64,000 nucleotides of DNA from Pseudomonadota bacterium. Lineage in GTDB: Bacteria > Pseudomonadota > Alphaproteobacteria > Micropepsales > Micropepsaceae. How positions within the stretch are numbered: the first letter of the stretch is position 1; each line of letters starts with the position of its first letter. The DNA lies in contig JAFEEQ010000011.1 in assembly GCA_018241025.1 (NCBI GenBank), positions 392,970-456,969 on the forward strand. Direction: 5' to 3'. Position numbers and translations under genes: made by a program. Shown here piece by piece: positions 24,230 to 33,023 of the stretch. The notes beneath the pieces are model-generated. The model saw only the letters and a list, made by a program, of their open reading frames with translations. It made no database searches and was not told the origin of the DNA.

Positions 24230-24999
24230 GGCGTGGGCGTACCGTTGGGAGCAGCCGGCGCCGGGACTGGCGGCGGAACAATCTGGAGGGGGGCGCCGGG
24301 AGCACCGGGTGCGGCAGGCGGTTCCGGCAGCTGCGGAACGGTGCCGTAATTCGTCGCGCCGCCATTGGCGAGATACTGCACCATCGCGACCGCGCGGCGG
24401 CGCAACTGTTCCGGCGCATCCTTGTCGTCGCCGAGAGCCTTGAATTCGCTTTGCGCCTGCTTGTTCAGCCCGGCATGGAGATCGGCATAGGCGAGGATCT
24501 CGCGCGCCGCGAAGCGCCAGGGATTTCCGTCCTGTGCCAGCTTGCCGAGCATCGTCTGCATGTCGGCACGCGGCGTCGTATCGACCACGGCCCAGGCGGC
24601 GCGCAGTAGCGCCAGATCGCCGATCGGCCCGCTGTTCTTCGCGGCGATGGATTTGTAGATCCCAACCGCGGCATCGCGCTGGCCGGCGCCGATCAGGACG
24701 TCGGCCTGGGTCAGCTTGGCGATCGTGTCGTAGTCGGACGGCGCATTGGCGGCGAGCGCGGCGAGCACCGGTGCGGCCTTGCCCGGATTGCCGCCCTCCG
24801 CGGCTTCCTGCGCGGCGATGAGTTCCTCGGATGCCTTGAGGCGCTGATTGTCCTCATAGCGCTGCCACAGCTTGAAGCCGGCAACGGCGATGACGATGAG
24901 CGCGACGGCTGCAATGATGTAGTCGCCGTACTGCTTCCAGAGCTTCTCGAAGCGTTCGCGGCGTACTTCCTCCTCGACTTCGTGGAAGATGTCGCTCAA
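24226..24999 (-). CDS. YfgM-like TPR membrane protein
   Basis: A 257-aa single-pass inner-membrane protein with periplasmic tetratricopeptide repeats, matching the YfgM/DUF2133 family that works with SecYEG and periplasmic chaperones. A TTG at 24999 is chosen as start because GAGGA lies seven bases upstream and the protein then begins LSDIFHEVEEEVRRERFEKL, as in homologues. The transmembrane helix is YIIAAVALIVIAVAGFKLW (residues ~27-45). The C-terminal ~25 residues are proline-rich (PPVPAPAAPNGTPTP). It overlaps bamB by four bases. Confidence 0.87.
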   Translation of the reverse strand: MSDIFHEVEEEVRRERFEKLWKQYGDYIIAAVALIVIAVAGFKLWQRYEDNQRLKASEELIAAQEAAEGGNPGKAAPVLAALAANAPSDYDTIAKLTQADVLIGAGQRDAAVGIYKSIAAKNSGPIGDLALLRAAWAVVDTTPRADMQTMLGKLAQDGNPWRFAAREILAYADLHAGLNKQAQSEFKALGDDKDAPEQLRRRAVAMVQYLANGGATNYGTVPQLPEPPAAPGAPGAPLQIVPPPVPAPAAPNGTPTP

Positions 25000-25126
25000 G
25001 GGATAATCCTCGTTCGGGGGCGGACAGGCGCGAGCATGGCCCAAGCCATTGACCGCGCGGATGATTTAGCCGCTGGCGGCGTTGCTGGCAACCGACAGAG
25101 GGTTAAAACCCCGAAAAGGCGGTGGG

Positions 25127-25951
25127 TTAGCTAACCCGCTTCATCTGATAGACATTTTCCACGCCCGGGAAGTGTCGGTCGCGGACGTCTGCGGCATAGG
25201 CCTTCACCGCGCGCTCGATTTCCGGCCCGAGATTGGCGTATTGGCGCACGAATTTCGGCGGGTTCGGGTTCAGGCCCAGCATGTCCTCCATCACGAGGAT
25301 CTGGCCGTCGCATTCGGCCGAGGCGCCGATGCCGACGGTCGGGATCGCGATCTCGCGTGTGATCTTGGCGGCGAGCGGTTCGGCCATGCCTTCGAGCACG
25401 ATAGCGAAGGCGCCGGCTTCGGCGATGGCTTTGGCATCCGCCTCGATTGCCGGCCATTCGGCATGGGTGCGTCCCTGGGTCTTGAACCCGCCCATAACGT
25501 TGGTCGCCTGCGGCGTCAGGCCGATATGGCCCATCACCGGAATGCCGCGCTGGGTGAGGTACTGGACGGTTTCTGCGAGGCGCTGGCCGCCTTCCATCTT
25601 CACCGCGGTGCAGCCGGTTTCCTGAATGACGCGCGCGGCGTTGCGGAACGCGACCTGCGGGCTTTCCTCATAGGAGCCGAACGGCATGTCGACGACGACG
25701 AGCGCGTGCTTCGAGCCGCGCATCACCGCCTTGCCGTGGGTGATCATCATGTCGAGCGTAACGCCGAGCGTCGTCTCCATGCCGTGCATCACCATGCCGA
25801 GGCTGTCGCCGACGAGCATGAGGTCGACGTGCTCGTCGAGCAGGCGCGCGGTGTGCGCGTGATAGCAGGTCAGGCAGACGACCGGCTTGCTGTTCTTGTG
25901 GGCGCGGATATCCGGAACGGTGACCCGCTTGGTCGCGACGACGGCCGACAT
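25127..25951 (-). CDS. panB: 3-methyl-2-oxobutanoate hydroxymethyltransferase
   Basis: The first step of pantothenate (coenzyme A) synthesis, 274 aa: transfer of a hydroxymethyl group from methylenetetrahydrofolate to alpha-ketoisovalerate. The metal-binding [10 protein letters not shown] (residues ~52-61), the [10 protein letters not shown] loop (residues ~91-100) and GHIGLTPQ (residues ~145-152) are all present. The ATG at 25951 is preferred over an upstream in-frame start because an AGGGAG ribosome-binding site precedes it and the length then fits the family. No panC gene is adjacent. Confidence 0.96.
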   Translation of the reverse strand: MSAVVATKRVTVPDIRAHKNSKPVVCLTCYHAHTARLLDEHVDLMLVGDSLGMVMHGMETTLGVTLDMMITHGKAVMRGSKHALVVVDMPFGSYEESPQVAFRNAARVIQETGCTAVKMEGGQRLAETVQYLTQRGIPVMGHIGLTPQATNVMGGFKTQGRTHAEWPAIEADAKAIAEAGAFAIVLEGMAEPLAAKITREIAIPTVGIGASAECDGQILVMEDMLGLNPNPPKFVRQYANLGPEIERAVKAYAADVRDRHFPGVENVYQMKRVS

Positions 25952-26200
25952 GGACGCAATTCTCCCTGAATTTTGTTCGTTGGAAGAGCCTGACTCCGCG
26001 GCGCTATGCGCCAGGCGGACGGCAACGGTCCTTGACCCGTAGCTTGGACTATAGCGCAAAAGCGGGGTCCGCGCGAGGCCGTTCTGCACCCGCCCCGAGG
26101 GCAGGTCGCAACCCTGGAACCGCTTCCGCTCGCCATCGCTGCGTTGGCCGTCCGGGCATTGGATTTGGCCGCGGGCCTCGGCTAATCAGGAGCATCCTTA

Positions 26201-27508
26201 ATGCGGCCATCGGCCGGACGATCGGATTCTGGCTCCATGGCATCGCGCGCGACGTCCTTCCTGATCGACGCCGTTCTCCGAATTCGGAAATGGACGGAGG
26301 TACCGGTCCGTGAGGCTGCGCGCCAGATCCGTATCGCGCTGGCCTCGGGCGACCTCAAAATCGAACGCCGAGCGGAACATGCCTGGTGGCATGGCGATGC
26401 CGCCACCGCGACGGCGCTCTGGCGCGAGTTGGAACGTAGGCAGCCCGGGCGCAGCCAATGGCCGCTCTGCCTGGCCCAGGCCGCCAAGGAACGTGGGGAC
26501 ATCGAAGAGGCGGAGCGTGTTCTCCTCGCCGCCCGCGCGCGCGGAGTCGACAATGAGCGGATCGAACTCGAATTGCTGCGCTGCGGGCGCATGTCACGCC
26601 GGTCCAACGCCGCGGTCGGCGAGGCGGAGGCCATCGTCGGCGATTCCCAAGCATCGCCGAACAAGTTGTTCCCCGCGGCCTACCATCTGTTGACGCAGAA
26701 CCAGTTCGCCGCCGCGCGCGCCGGGCTCGAGCGCCTCGTCGACGACCGCGAATACAGCTATCTGGCTCGCGGCAATCTCGCGGCGATCGAAATGCTCGAG
26801 GCGCGGCGGGCGCAGGGCCTGCCCGACATCCCCGGCCGGGTCACGCAGGCGCAGAATTCGATCCTCGTTCGCGAGCCGTCCTCGGACACGTTGATCGTCG
26901 GCTTCACGCTTCCCGACGGAACGCTCGGCCAGTCGCTCAATACGGTGCAGGCGATGCTGACGTCTAAGGGAGTCAATGCACTCTATCTCTATGACAGCCG
27001 TTCGATCCTGCATCTGACGGGCACCGACCGCTTCGGGCCCGGCTATCAGGTGATGCTGGATGGCATCCGCGCGCTCGCAGCGGAGCTGGGGACGCGCCGG
27101 CTGATCATGGTTGGCGGCTCGGCGACCGGCTATACGGCCATCCGTACCGCGCTCGATCTCGACGCCGACGGCGCTCTGGTTTTCGGAAGCCAGACCTTCA
27201 TGAAGCGTAACGCCAGCTTCGCGCTCGCACGCAGCGCTTACACGCTGCGTCGCATGCTGGACAACATATTTCCGATGATGAAGAATCTGCGCCCGGAGAT
27301 CGAGGCCAGGCCGTACCGTCCGCGCATTGTGATGTACTACAGCGCAGGCAATCGCTTGGACCGCATGCATGCCGGCAACCTCGCCGATCTGCCGAACGTG
27401 ATCCAGCATCCGATCGCAGGCGTCTCCCGCCACGACTGTCTGACCGCGATGGCGGCGCGGGGCTATCGCAATCTGCTGGACGAATTCGATGCCGGCGAGG
27501 CGATTTGA
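26201..27508 (+). CDS. TPR-type N-terminus fused to a hydrolase-like C-terminal domain
   Basis: A 435-aa protein of unknown function. Residues ~45-210 have TPR-like helical pairs (EHAWWHGDAATATALWREL, AQAAKERGDIEEAERVLLAA, AAYHLLTQNQFAAARAGLERL). Residues ~225-425 resemble an alpha/beta hydrolase core: strand LIVGFTLPDGT, a MVGGSATGYTAIR nucleophile-elbow-like turn (GxSxTG), and VMYYSAGNRLDRMHAGNLADL with a final histidine region. The catalytic triad cannot be confirmed. The ATG at 26201 has AGGAG eight bases upstream. The gene stands alone, divergent from panB. The small peptide gene on the opposite strand downstream may or may not be functionally linked. Confidence 0.7.
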   Translation: MRPSAGRSDSGSMASRATSFLIDAVLRIRKWTEVPVREAARQIRIALASGDLKIERRAEHAWWHGDAATATALWRELERRQPGRSQWPLCLAQAAKERGDIEEAERVLLAARARGVDNERIELELLRCGRMSRRSNAAVGEAEAIVGDSQASPNKLFPAAYHLLTQNQFAAARAGLERLVDDREYSYLARGNLAAIEMLEARRAQGLPDIPGRVTQAQNSILVREPSSDTLIVGFTLPDGTLGQSLNTVQAMLTSKGVNALYLYDSRSILHLTGTDRFGPGYQVMLDGIRALAAELGTRRLIMVGGSATGYTAIRTALDLDADGALVFGSQTFMKRNASFALARSAYTLRRMLDNIFPMMKNLRPEIEARPYRPRIVMYYSAGNRLDRMHAGNLADLPNVIQHPIAGVSRHDCLTAMAARGYRNLLDEFDAGEAI

Positions 27509-27691
27509 AGCCGGCAAGCTGTAGGCGTTGGCGGAATCGACATTTGACAGGTTGCCGATTTTGGCTTCGTCGGCCACCGGCCCCGACATTGTCGGCCAGG
27601 GCCAGGACGCGCGGATGCGTTTCGTGCCATTGCTTGGCGTGTCGTCGGGTTGGTGCGCCTTCGAAGTGGTTCTTTCCCGGCTAGCGGCAAA

Positions 27692-27859
27692 TCAGCTGAA
27701 CGTTGCAGTCCCGTCGGTGGTGGAGTTCACGCCGGTCTCGGCCTCGCCCGCCACCCGGCAGAAGAAACCGGGTCGGCTCCAGGTTTCGCGCTGCAGGACC
27801 TGACGCGCGTTCGACTCTGAGTGCTGTGTTTCGCTCTTTGCCTGCATTTCGGTGGCCAT
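27692..27859 (-). CDS. Possible small RiPP-like precursor peptide
   Basis: A 55-aa peptide. The N-terminal half is polar (MATEMQAKSETQHSESNARQ), followed by ETWSRPGFFCRV and a small-residue tail AGEAETGVNSTTDGTATFS. The Trp-x-x-Pro motif before a glycine/threonine/serine-rich C-terminus is how leader and core of lasso-type and related ribosomal peptides look. No maturation enzyme (cyclase, protease, PqqD-like domain) is seen nearby, and no clear ribosome-binding site precedes the ATG. It could equally be a plain small protein or a chance frame. Confidence 0.35.
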   Translation of the reverse strand: MATEMQAKSETQHSESNARQVLQRETWSRPGFFCRVAGEAETGVNSTTDGTATFS

Positions 27860-28139
27860 GGTTCGACGTTCGTTTGAAGCTAACTGCGGATGCTTAAGAA
27901 AGTTTCGTACGCATACATACCGATCCTGTAACAAAACAAGATTTCAACTCTTGGCTGAAATCTCTTGCCGCTTTGCACCGAATCGATCCGAAGCGGCCGC
28001 TACAGTTCTTCGCAATGTCTGCGCAAACGGAGCGCTTTTCGAGCGGTCGCGGCCTAAGCCCAGACTCGTATTCGTATGTGCGGCGCGGAATCCGGCCAGC
28101 GACCTCCGGTTGTGGCGCACGGGTTCCATCGCTGCCGCC
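27860..28139. other. Gap without a supported gene
   Basis: Between the small peptide gene and the rplI terminator I see no convincing coding frame. The part next to the peptide gene (27890-27960) is A+T-rich and may hold its promoter on the minus strand; the rest is ordinary G+C-rich spacer. Confidence 0.5.
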
Positions 28140-28170
28140 AAAGAAAAAGGGCGCGCCTCGCGGCGCGCCC
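28140..28170 (-). terminator. Rho-independent terminator of the rpsF-rpsR-rplI operon
   Basis: On the minus strand a 9-bp perfect G+C stem (GGGCGCGCC / GGCGCGCCC) with a 4-base loop is followed by TTTTTCTTT. It lies 24 bp after the rplI stop codon and is the clearest intrinsic terminator in the window. Confidence 0.85.
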
Positions 28171-28194
28171 CGATTTCTTGCTGCCGACGGAGAC

Positions 28195-28785
28195 CTACTC
28201 GGCCTCGGCGGCTTCCTCGCCTTCATCTTCCTTCGGGCCGGCGCCTTCGTCGAAGAGCGCTTCGGCATTCGCCAGCGCTTCTTCTTCGTCGGTCTTCTCG
28301 GCGAGGACGTCTTCGCCGCGGGCCTGGCGCTCCGCCTCGTCCTCACTGCGCGCGACGTTGACCGTCACCGAAACGCGGACTTCCGGATGGAGCACGACCG
28401 AGACCTTGAACAGGCCGATGGTCTTGATTGCGCTGTCGAGCGCGACCTGGCCGCGGGCGACGCTGACGCCGCCATCGGTGATCGCCATCGAGATGTCGCG
28501 CGGGCTGACTGAGCCGTAGAGCTGGCCGCGGTCGCCGGCCTGGCGGATGAGCATGAAGCTCTTGCCCTCCAGCTTGGCGCCGACCTGTTCGGCTTCCTTC
28601 TTCTGTTCGAGGTTGCGGGCTTCGAGCTGCGCCTTCTGCGAGGCGAAGTATTCGCGGTTCGCCTTGTTGGCGCGCAGGGCCTTCTTCTTGGGCAGAAGGA
28701 AGTTGCGGGCAAAGCCGTCCTTGACCTTCACCTCGTCGCCCATCTGGCCGAGCTTCTCGACCCGTTCGAGCAGGATCACTTGCAT
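28195..28785 (-). CDS. rplI: 50S ribosomal protein L9
   Basis: L9 binds 23S rRNA near the L1 stalk and limits frameshifting; 196 aa. The N-terminal signature [20 protein letters not shown] (residues ~3-22) and the [16 protein letters not shown] strand-helix are typical. The long connecting helix and C-terminal domain follow ([11 protein letters not shown]). The C-terminus has an extra acidic tail ([11 protein letters not shown]) of ~45 residues, common in alphaproteobacteria. It is the last gene of the operon, 14 bp after rpsR, before a strong terminator. Confidence 0.97.
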   Translation of the reverse strand: MQVILLERVEKLGQMGDEVKVKDGFARNFLLPKKKALRANKANREYFASQKAQLEARNLEQKKEAEQVGAKLEGKSFMLIRQAGDRGQLYGSVSPRDISMAITDGGVSVARGQVALDSAIKTIGLFKVSVVLHPEVRVSVTVNVARSEDEAERQARGEDVLAEKTDEEEALANAEALFDEGAGPKEDEGEEAAEAE

Positions 28786-28799
28786 CGTTCTCTCCCGCC

Positions 28800-29078
28800 C
28801 TAGCTGATGACGTAGGGCAGCAGCGCCATGTAACGCGCGCGCTTGATGGCGTTCGCGAGAATGCGCTGCTTCTTGTTGGACACCGCCGTGATGCGGCTCG
28901 GCACGATCTTGCCGCGCTCGGAGATGAAGCGCTGGAGCAGCTTCACGTCCTTGTAGTCGATCTTCGGCGCGTTGGCGCCCGAGAACGGGCAGGTCTTCTT
29001 GCGGCGGAAGAAGGGACGGCGCTGACCGCCGCCATCGCCACCACGGCCGCCTTCGCGGCGATCACCGGCACCGGACAT
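28800..29078 (-). CDS. rpsR: 30S ribosomal protein S18
   Basis: S18 forms the platform of the small subunit with S6; 92 aa. The core [20 protein letters not shown] (residues ~26-45), with one cysteine of the zinc-type position, and [20 protein letters not shown] are diagnostic. The N-terminus is extended and glycine/arginine-rich ([19 protein letters not shown]). The start overlaps the rpsF stop by one base (TAATG). Confidence 0.97.
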   Translation of the reverse strand: MSGAGDRREGGRGGDGGGQRRPFFRRKKTCPFSGANAPKIDYKDVKLLQRFISERGKIVPSRITAVSNKKQRILANAIKRARYMALLPYVIS

Positions 29079-29452
29079 TATGCGGCCTCCTGGTTTTCAG
29101 CGTTTTCCGCCTTGCGCTCGCCCTCGGGGCGGTCGTCGCGGCGGTTCTTGTTGGAGGAAACGTCGAACGCATCGACCTTCACGGTCATGTAGCGCAGCAC
29201 GTCTTCGTTGATCTTGAGCTGGCGCTCGAGCTCGACCACGGCCTTGGCGGGCGCGTTGATGTTGAGCAGGACGAAGTGGCCCTTGCGGTTTTTCTTGATG
29301 CGATAGGCGAGGCCGCGCAGGCCCCAATATTCCTGCTTCTCGACCTTGCCGCCTTCGCCTTCGACGATGGTCTTGAGGTGGGTCGCCAGTGCGTCCACCT
29401 GCTGCGCGCTGATATCCTGGCGCGCGATCAGGAGATGCTCGTAGAGAGCCAT
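29078..29452 (-). CDS. rpsF: 30S ribosomal protein S6
   Basis: S6 pairs with S18 on the small-subunit platform; 124 aa. It starts [15 protein letters not shown] and contains the family motif [20 protein letters not shown] (residues ~44-63). A flexible charged tail rich in Arg, Asp and Glu ends the protein. The ATG at 29452 is taken rather than an upstream in-frame start because the family begins with MxxYEH. First gene of the operon; its promoter lies in 29453-29600, a region without a gene. Confidence 0.97.
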   Translation of the reverse strand: MALYEHLLIARQDISAQQVDALATHLKTIVEGEGGKVEKQEYWGLRGLAYRIKKNRKGHFVLLNINAPAKAVVELERQLKINEDVLRYMTVKVDAFDVSSNKNRRDDRPEGERKAENAENQEAA

Positions 29453-29688
29453 GTCCGTCCTTTCGGGGCCGCGGAACGGATCGGGGCGGACACCCGTCAC
29501 CGCTTTGGATCGTCCGGGAGGCGCACCATGCGCAAACCCGTCCGAAAACGGGGCCCGTCGACCGCAGCCGATTGTGAGGCGCGGCTTATAGGCGAAGGAC
29601 GGAGGCGGGGCAAGCCGTGCCCCGAAAAAGGCTCAAGGGCGCGGTCCGGTCGATGAATACGGCCCGCGCCCTTGATTCCGTTAGGCTT

Positions 29689-29865
29689 TTAGCGCCAGCC
29701 CCAACGCACGCAAACGCGCTCGTGGTGATGGTGCCGCCAGACGAAACGGGTGCAGACGCGATGGTGACGGTGATGCCAGCCGTGATGCGGGTAGGCATCG
29801 GCGGCCGTCGTACCCATGGCCAACAGGCCCGTGGCCGCGACCGCGGCCAGTACAAGCTTCTTCAT
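29689..29865 (-). CDS. Small secreted histidine-rich protein
   Basis: A 58-aa protein, below the size of many gene searches. MKKLVLAAVAATGLLAMGTT..ADA is a Sec signal peptide with an AxA cleavage site near residue 24. The mature ~34 residues are His/Arg/Trp-rich (YPHHGWHHRHHRVCT, VWRHHHHERVCVRWGWR) and include two cysteines. A strong GAGGGA ribosome-binding site precedes the ATG. Periplasmic metal binding is a fair guess, not shown. It is divergent from the MFS gene. Confidence 0.72.
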   Translation of the reverse strand: MKKLVLAAVAATGLLAMGTTAADAYPHHGWHHRHHRVCTRFVWRHHHHERVCVRWGWR

Positions 29866-30052
29866 GGAATATCCCTCGAGAATAGTGAGATGGCCGGAAC
29901 CGGCGCTTGCTGAACGCCGGCGGGCATCTCTGGTTCCTTGCCCCTTCGAGTCCGATGCTGGGCCGCCCTGCCTGAACGCAGGATGAATGGCGCCGCGCCG
30001 GCACTTGCGGCCGCCTCTTCGAACGGCATAGTCCGCCCGTCGGGGGAGACAG

Positions 30053-31348
30053 ATGGCAGACCGTGACGTTTTCGCGAAGGCGACCTGGCGGCTCGTGCCG
30101 TTCATGGTGCTTCTCTACATCGTCGCTTATCTCGACCGCGTGAACGTCGGCACCGCGGCGCTGACGATGAACAAGGATCTCGGCCTGACGCCCGAGAGCT
30201 ACGGCTTCGCCGCCGGCATCTTCTTCTTCGGCTATTTCCTGTTCGAGGTTCCGTCGAACGTCATCATGCAGAAAGTCGGGGCGCGGCTCTGGATCTGCCG
30301 CATCATGCTGACCTGGGGCGTGGTTTCGATGGCCAATGCCTTCGTCACCGGACCGGCGAGTTTCAGCGCGCTGCGCTTCATCCTCGGCCTGGCCGAAGCC
30401 GGCTACTTTCCGGGCATGGTCCTCTATCTGACCTTCTGGTTTCCGTCCGAACATCGCGCCCGGCTGATCGCGATGTTCCTCGCCGCGGTGCCGCTCGCCA
30501 ATGTCATCGGCACCCCGGTCTCCAGCATCATCCTCGGCATGAACGGCTTCCTCGGCCTGCATGGCTGGCAATGGCTGTTCCTGATCGAGGGCGCGCCGGC
30601 CGTGCTGTTCGGCTTCCTCGTCCTGCTCTGGCTGCCGAACGGTCCGGCCGATGCGAAATGGCTCGACGATTCCGAACGCGCCGTCATTCACGACGCCCTC
30701 GCGGCGGAGCCCGCGCACGAGCACACCGCGTTGATGCCGATGTTCCGCGATCCGCGGGTCTGGCTGCTGACGATCCCCGACTTCGCGATCGTGCTGGCGC
30801 TTTACGGCATCAATCTCTGGCTGCCGCAGATCGTGCATGAGATGGGCTATTCGATCCTCGAGACCGGGTTCATCGGCGCGCTGCCCTATGTCGCCGCCGC
30901 GGTCGTCATGGTGCTGTGGGGCCTCTCAAGCGACAGCCGGCGCGAGCGCGTCTGGCATGTCGCGACAGCGGCGCTGATGGGTTCTGCCGGCTTCGTCGGT
31001 GCGGCGCTGTTCACCTCGCATGTCGCGATCCTGCTGTCGCTGACCGTCGGCGTCTGCGGCGTCTATGCGGCGCTCGCGGTGTTCTGGACGCTGCCGCCAT
31101 CCTTCCTCGGCGGCACGGCGGCGGCCGGCGGCATCGCGTTGATCAATTCGATCAGCAATCTCGGCGGATTCTGGGGCCCCAACATCATGGGATGGGTCAA
31201 GAGTTACACCGGCGGCTATTCCGGAGGCCTCGCCGCGCTCGCGTTTTCGCTTCTCGTGGGCGCCGTGATGGTGGTGCTGGTCGGACGCACGCTGACCTTC
31301 GCCGGCCGCGCCGCCGCGCTCGAACGCTTCACGCGGTTGAACGCCTAA
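30053..31348 (+). CDS. MFS transporter, ACS (anion:cation symporter) type
   Basis: A 431-aa major-facilitator transporter with 12 predicted helices. The start TWRLVPFMVLLYIVAYLDRVNVG is the ACS-family hallmark (helix 1 with the DRVN motif), and LFEVPSNVIMQKVGAR is the loop 2-3 motif. Members import organic anions such as hexonates, phthalates or allantoate. The final helices end near residue 420, and the gene overlaps by 20 bp the convergent membrane-protein gene. The substrate is not deducible from context. Confidence 0.92.
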   Translation: MADRDVFAKATWRLVPFMVLLYIVAYLDRVNVGTAALTMNKDLGLTPESYGFAAGIFFFGYFLFEVPSNVIMQKVGARLWICRIMLTWGVVSMANAFVTGPASFSALRFILGLAEAGYFPGMVLYLTFWFPSEHRARLIAMFLAAVPLANVIGTPVSSIILGMNGFLGLHGWQWLFLIEGAPAVLFGFLVLLWLPNGPADAKWLDDSERAVIHDALAAEPAHEHTALMPMFRDPRVWLLTIPDFAIVLALYGINLWLPQIVHEMGYSILETGFIGALPYVAAAVVMVLWGLSSDSRRERVWHVATAALMGSAGFVGAALFTSHVAILLSLTVGVCGVYAALAVFWTLPPSFLGGTAAAGGIALINSISNLGGFWGPNIMGWVKSYTGGYSGGLAALAFSLLVGAVMVVLVGRTLTFAGRAAALERFTRLNA

Positions 31349-32249
31349 GGCTGCGGCCGAACAGGGCCGCGCCGAGATCGCGGAAGGCGAGTCCGTTGAG
31401 CGGGAATTCCAGCAGCACATGGCCGAAGCTGACGGCGAGCAGGACGGCAATCCCTATCGCATAGTTGTAGAAATAGAGCGCGGTCGACGCTGCGCTCAGC
31501 AGCGCGACGGCGATCAGGCGCGGCCGCGGCACGGCCGTCCAGCGGATCACGTCCGCCTTAATGAACCAGTTCAGGTAGTGATAGGTGTAGACGAAGGAAA
31601 GGAGCCCGGTGATCCGTCCGCCGAAGCTGAGATCCGGGATGCCGAACAGCGTGCCGAGCGCCGGCGCCACACCGCCGAAATAGGTTTGTCCGATCCGCGC
31701 CAGCGCCGGCACGACCGTATGGTTCGTCGGCGGCACGATCAGAATGAGCGCGATCGACGCGAGATAGATGCCGACCAGCGCAAACTGGATCCGGCTGCCC
31801 GAACGCAGGGCGCCGAGAGACATGAACGCGAGCGTAAAGACGCAGACATGGATGAAGGTCGGCAGAAGCACGCCGGCCGCGAAGAAGGGCAGGCCGGCGA
31901 TGACACATGCCAGCGTCACCGCGACGCCGACCACCGATGCGGTCAACGCCTGCCGCGGCGTGTGCGCGGTCGCGAGGATCGCCGCGCCCAGAAGCAGGCA
32001 CCAGGTCACGAGGCCGAGCGCATAGTCGTCGGCGTAGTAAAATGCGATGCCGCCGACGACGATCAGCGGAAGCGCGAAGCCCCGATGGGGCAGGAAATAC
32101 TTGCGGTCGTGGAGCCAGGAAATTTCGGTGAAGTAATGCGCCGGGCCGAGCACCGCATAGGCGAGCAGGAGCAGCTCGAAGGGCAGGGCATAGGCAAGTG
32201 CCAGCGCCCCCAGCATCAGGCCCAGGTGAAAGGCATCGCCGCGCCGCAT
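31329..32249 (-). CDS. Polytopic membrane protein of unknown function
   Basis: A 306-aa protein with about nine hydrophobic segments throughout. Near the N-terminus it has LLLAYAVLGPAHYFTEISWLHDRKYFLP-like features, seen as AHYFTEISWLHDRKYF, with histidine and acidic residues inside the membrane part, and later FVYTYHYLNWFIKADVIRW and GHVLLEFPLNGLAFRDLG. Conserved-looking His residues within helices hint at a metal or haem site, but no family is recognised. The ATG at 32249 is chosen at the start of the hydrophobic protein. The Crp-type regulator gene lies 23 bp upstream on the same strand, so the two are probably co-transcribed. Confidence 0.7.
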   Translation of the reverse strand: MRRGDAFHLGLMLGALALAYALPFELLLLAYAVLGPAHYFTEISWLHDRKYFLPHRGFALPLIVVGGIAFYYADDYALGLVTWCLLLGAAILATAHTPRQALTASVVGVAVTLACVIAGLPFFAAGVLLPTFIHVCVFTLAFMSLGALRSGSRIQFALVGIYLASIALILIVPPTNHTVVPALARIGQTYFGGVAPALGTLFGIPDLSFGGRITGLLSFVYTYHYLNWFIKADVIRWTAVPRPRLIAVALLSAASTALYFYNYAIGIAVLLAVSFGHVLLEFPLNGLAFRDLGAALFGRSLRRSTA

Positions 32250-32272
32250 GATCGGCCCTCCGGAAAGGCGAA

Positions 32273-32947
32273 CTATCGGGGAGCCGGTGCGATCTGCGCA
32301 ACGCGTCCGAGGCGCGCACGGTCGCGGACGACGATCTGTCCATAGCGCCGCTCGATCGTGCCGCTGCGTTCGAGCCCCTCGAGATGGCCGTTCACCGTCT
32401 TGCGCGAGAGGCCGACCATCTCGGCGAGCTGGGCCTGGGTCACGGCGACGTCGTCGGTCACGCTCGCCAGAAGCGCCAGCCGCGCCGCCACGCGCTGGCG
32501 CGGCGGCAGGTGGAGCAGCAGGCCGGCAAGCTGCAAGGCACCGGCGAGCTGGGCGTAGAGAAGGGTCGAGAAATTGCGCCAGACATCGGGCTGGCTGCGG
32601 CCGATCTCGGCCAGCGCGGCGTCGGGAATATAGAGCAGGCGCGAATCCGCGCCGGCCGTCGCGGTCACCAGGCGCGGCCCGCCGCCGAAGCGCGCCGGCT
32701 GGCCGAAGAAATTCCCGCTCTGGACGATGTCGAGCAGCCGCGCCTCGCCGTCGGGCAGCGTGAGCAGCAGGTGCACCGAGCCTTCGAGCACGCCGTAGAG
32801 CCCGTTCAGGCTGTCGCCGGTTCCGTAGATCCACTGGCCGGCGTCGACGCGCACGATCCGTCCGTGTGCCAGCAGGGCCTCGCGCAGCTCCGGGCTCTGG
32901 CGCGCCAGCCAGGGATTGCGCAGGAGTTTCCGCTCGTCTTCGGCCAT
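32273..32947 (-). CDS. Crp/Fnr-family transcriptional regulator
   Basis: A 224-aa regulator with an N-terminal cyclic-nucleotide-binding-type beta barrel (residues ~20-125; VRVDAGQWIYGTGDSLNGLYGVLEGSVHL is its start) and a C-terminal winged helix (VTQAQLAEMVGLSRKTVNGHL, residues ~168-188). No cysteine cluster of the Fnr oxygen sensor is seen, and the cAMP-contact arginine motif is not clear (PARFGGGPRLVTATA), so the signal is unknown. It is divergent from the TauD-type dioxygenase gene with a dyad operator between them. Confidence 0.9.
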   Translation of the reverse strand: MAEDERKLLRNPWLARQSPELREALLAHGRIVRVDAGQWIYGTGDSLNGLYGVLEGSVHLLLTLPDGEARLLDIVQSGNFFGQPARFGGGPRLVTATAGADSRLLYIPDAALAEIGRSQPDVWRNFSTLLYAQLAGALQLAGLLLHLPPRQRVAARLALLASVTDDVAVTQAQLAEMVGLSRKTVNGHLEGLERSGTIERRYGQIVVRDRARLGRVAQIAPAPR

Positions 32948-32952
32948 GTCTC

Positions 32953-32976
32953 AGATTGTAACGAAGGTGACAATCT
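32953..32976. promoter_or_regulatory. Crp/Fnr-type operator dyad
   Basis: AGATTGT (32953-32959) and ACAATCT (32970-32976) are exact inverted repeats with a 10-bp spacer; the inner part reads TTGTnAC-N4-GTnACAA. This 24-bp size is standard for Crp/Fnr dimers. It starts five bases before the regulator's ATG and lies 47 bp upstream of the dioxygenase start, so it may control both. Confidence 0.6.
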
Positions 32977-33023
32977 CGCAAGCACACGGTGCTAGGCTCC
33001 GGTCAAAGATCAGGGAGGAAACC

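Noticed and set aside
22028..24349. A very long plus-strand open frame (773 codons)
   Set aside because: It lies wholly antisense to der and bamB, has no recognisable domain and a biased Arg/Ala/His composition; it is a G+C-driven shadow.
25124..25137. Perfect palindrome GGGTTAGCTAACCC at the panB stop
   Set aside because: No loop, no T-run behind it and it overlaps the stop codon; no support as terminator or operator.
27944..28141. A 65-codon minus-strand frame between the rplI terminator and the small peptide gene
   Set aside because: No ribosome-binding site, no conserved pattern, composition like spacer DNA.
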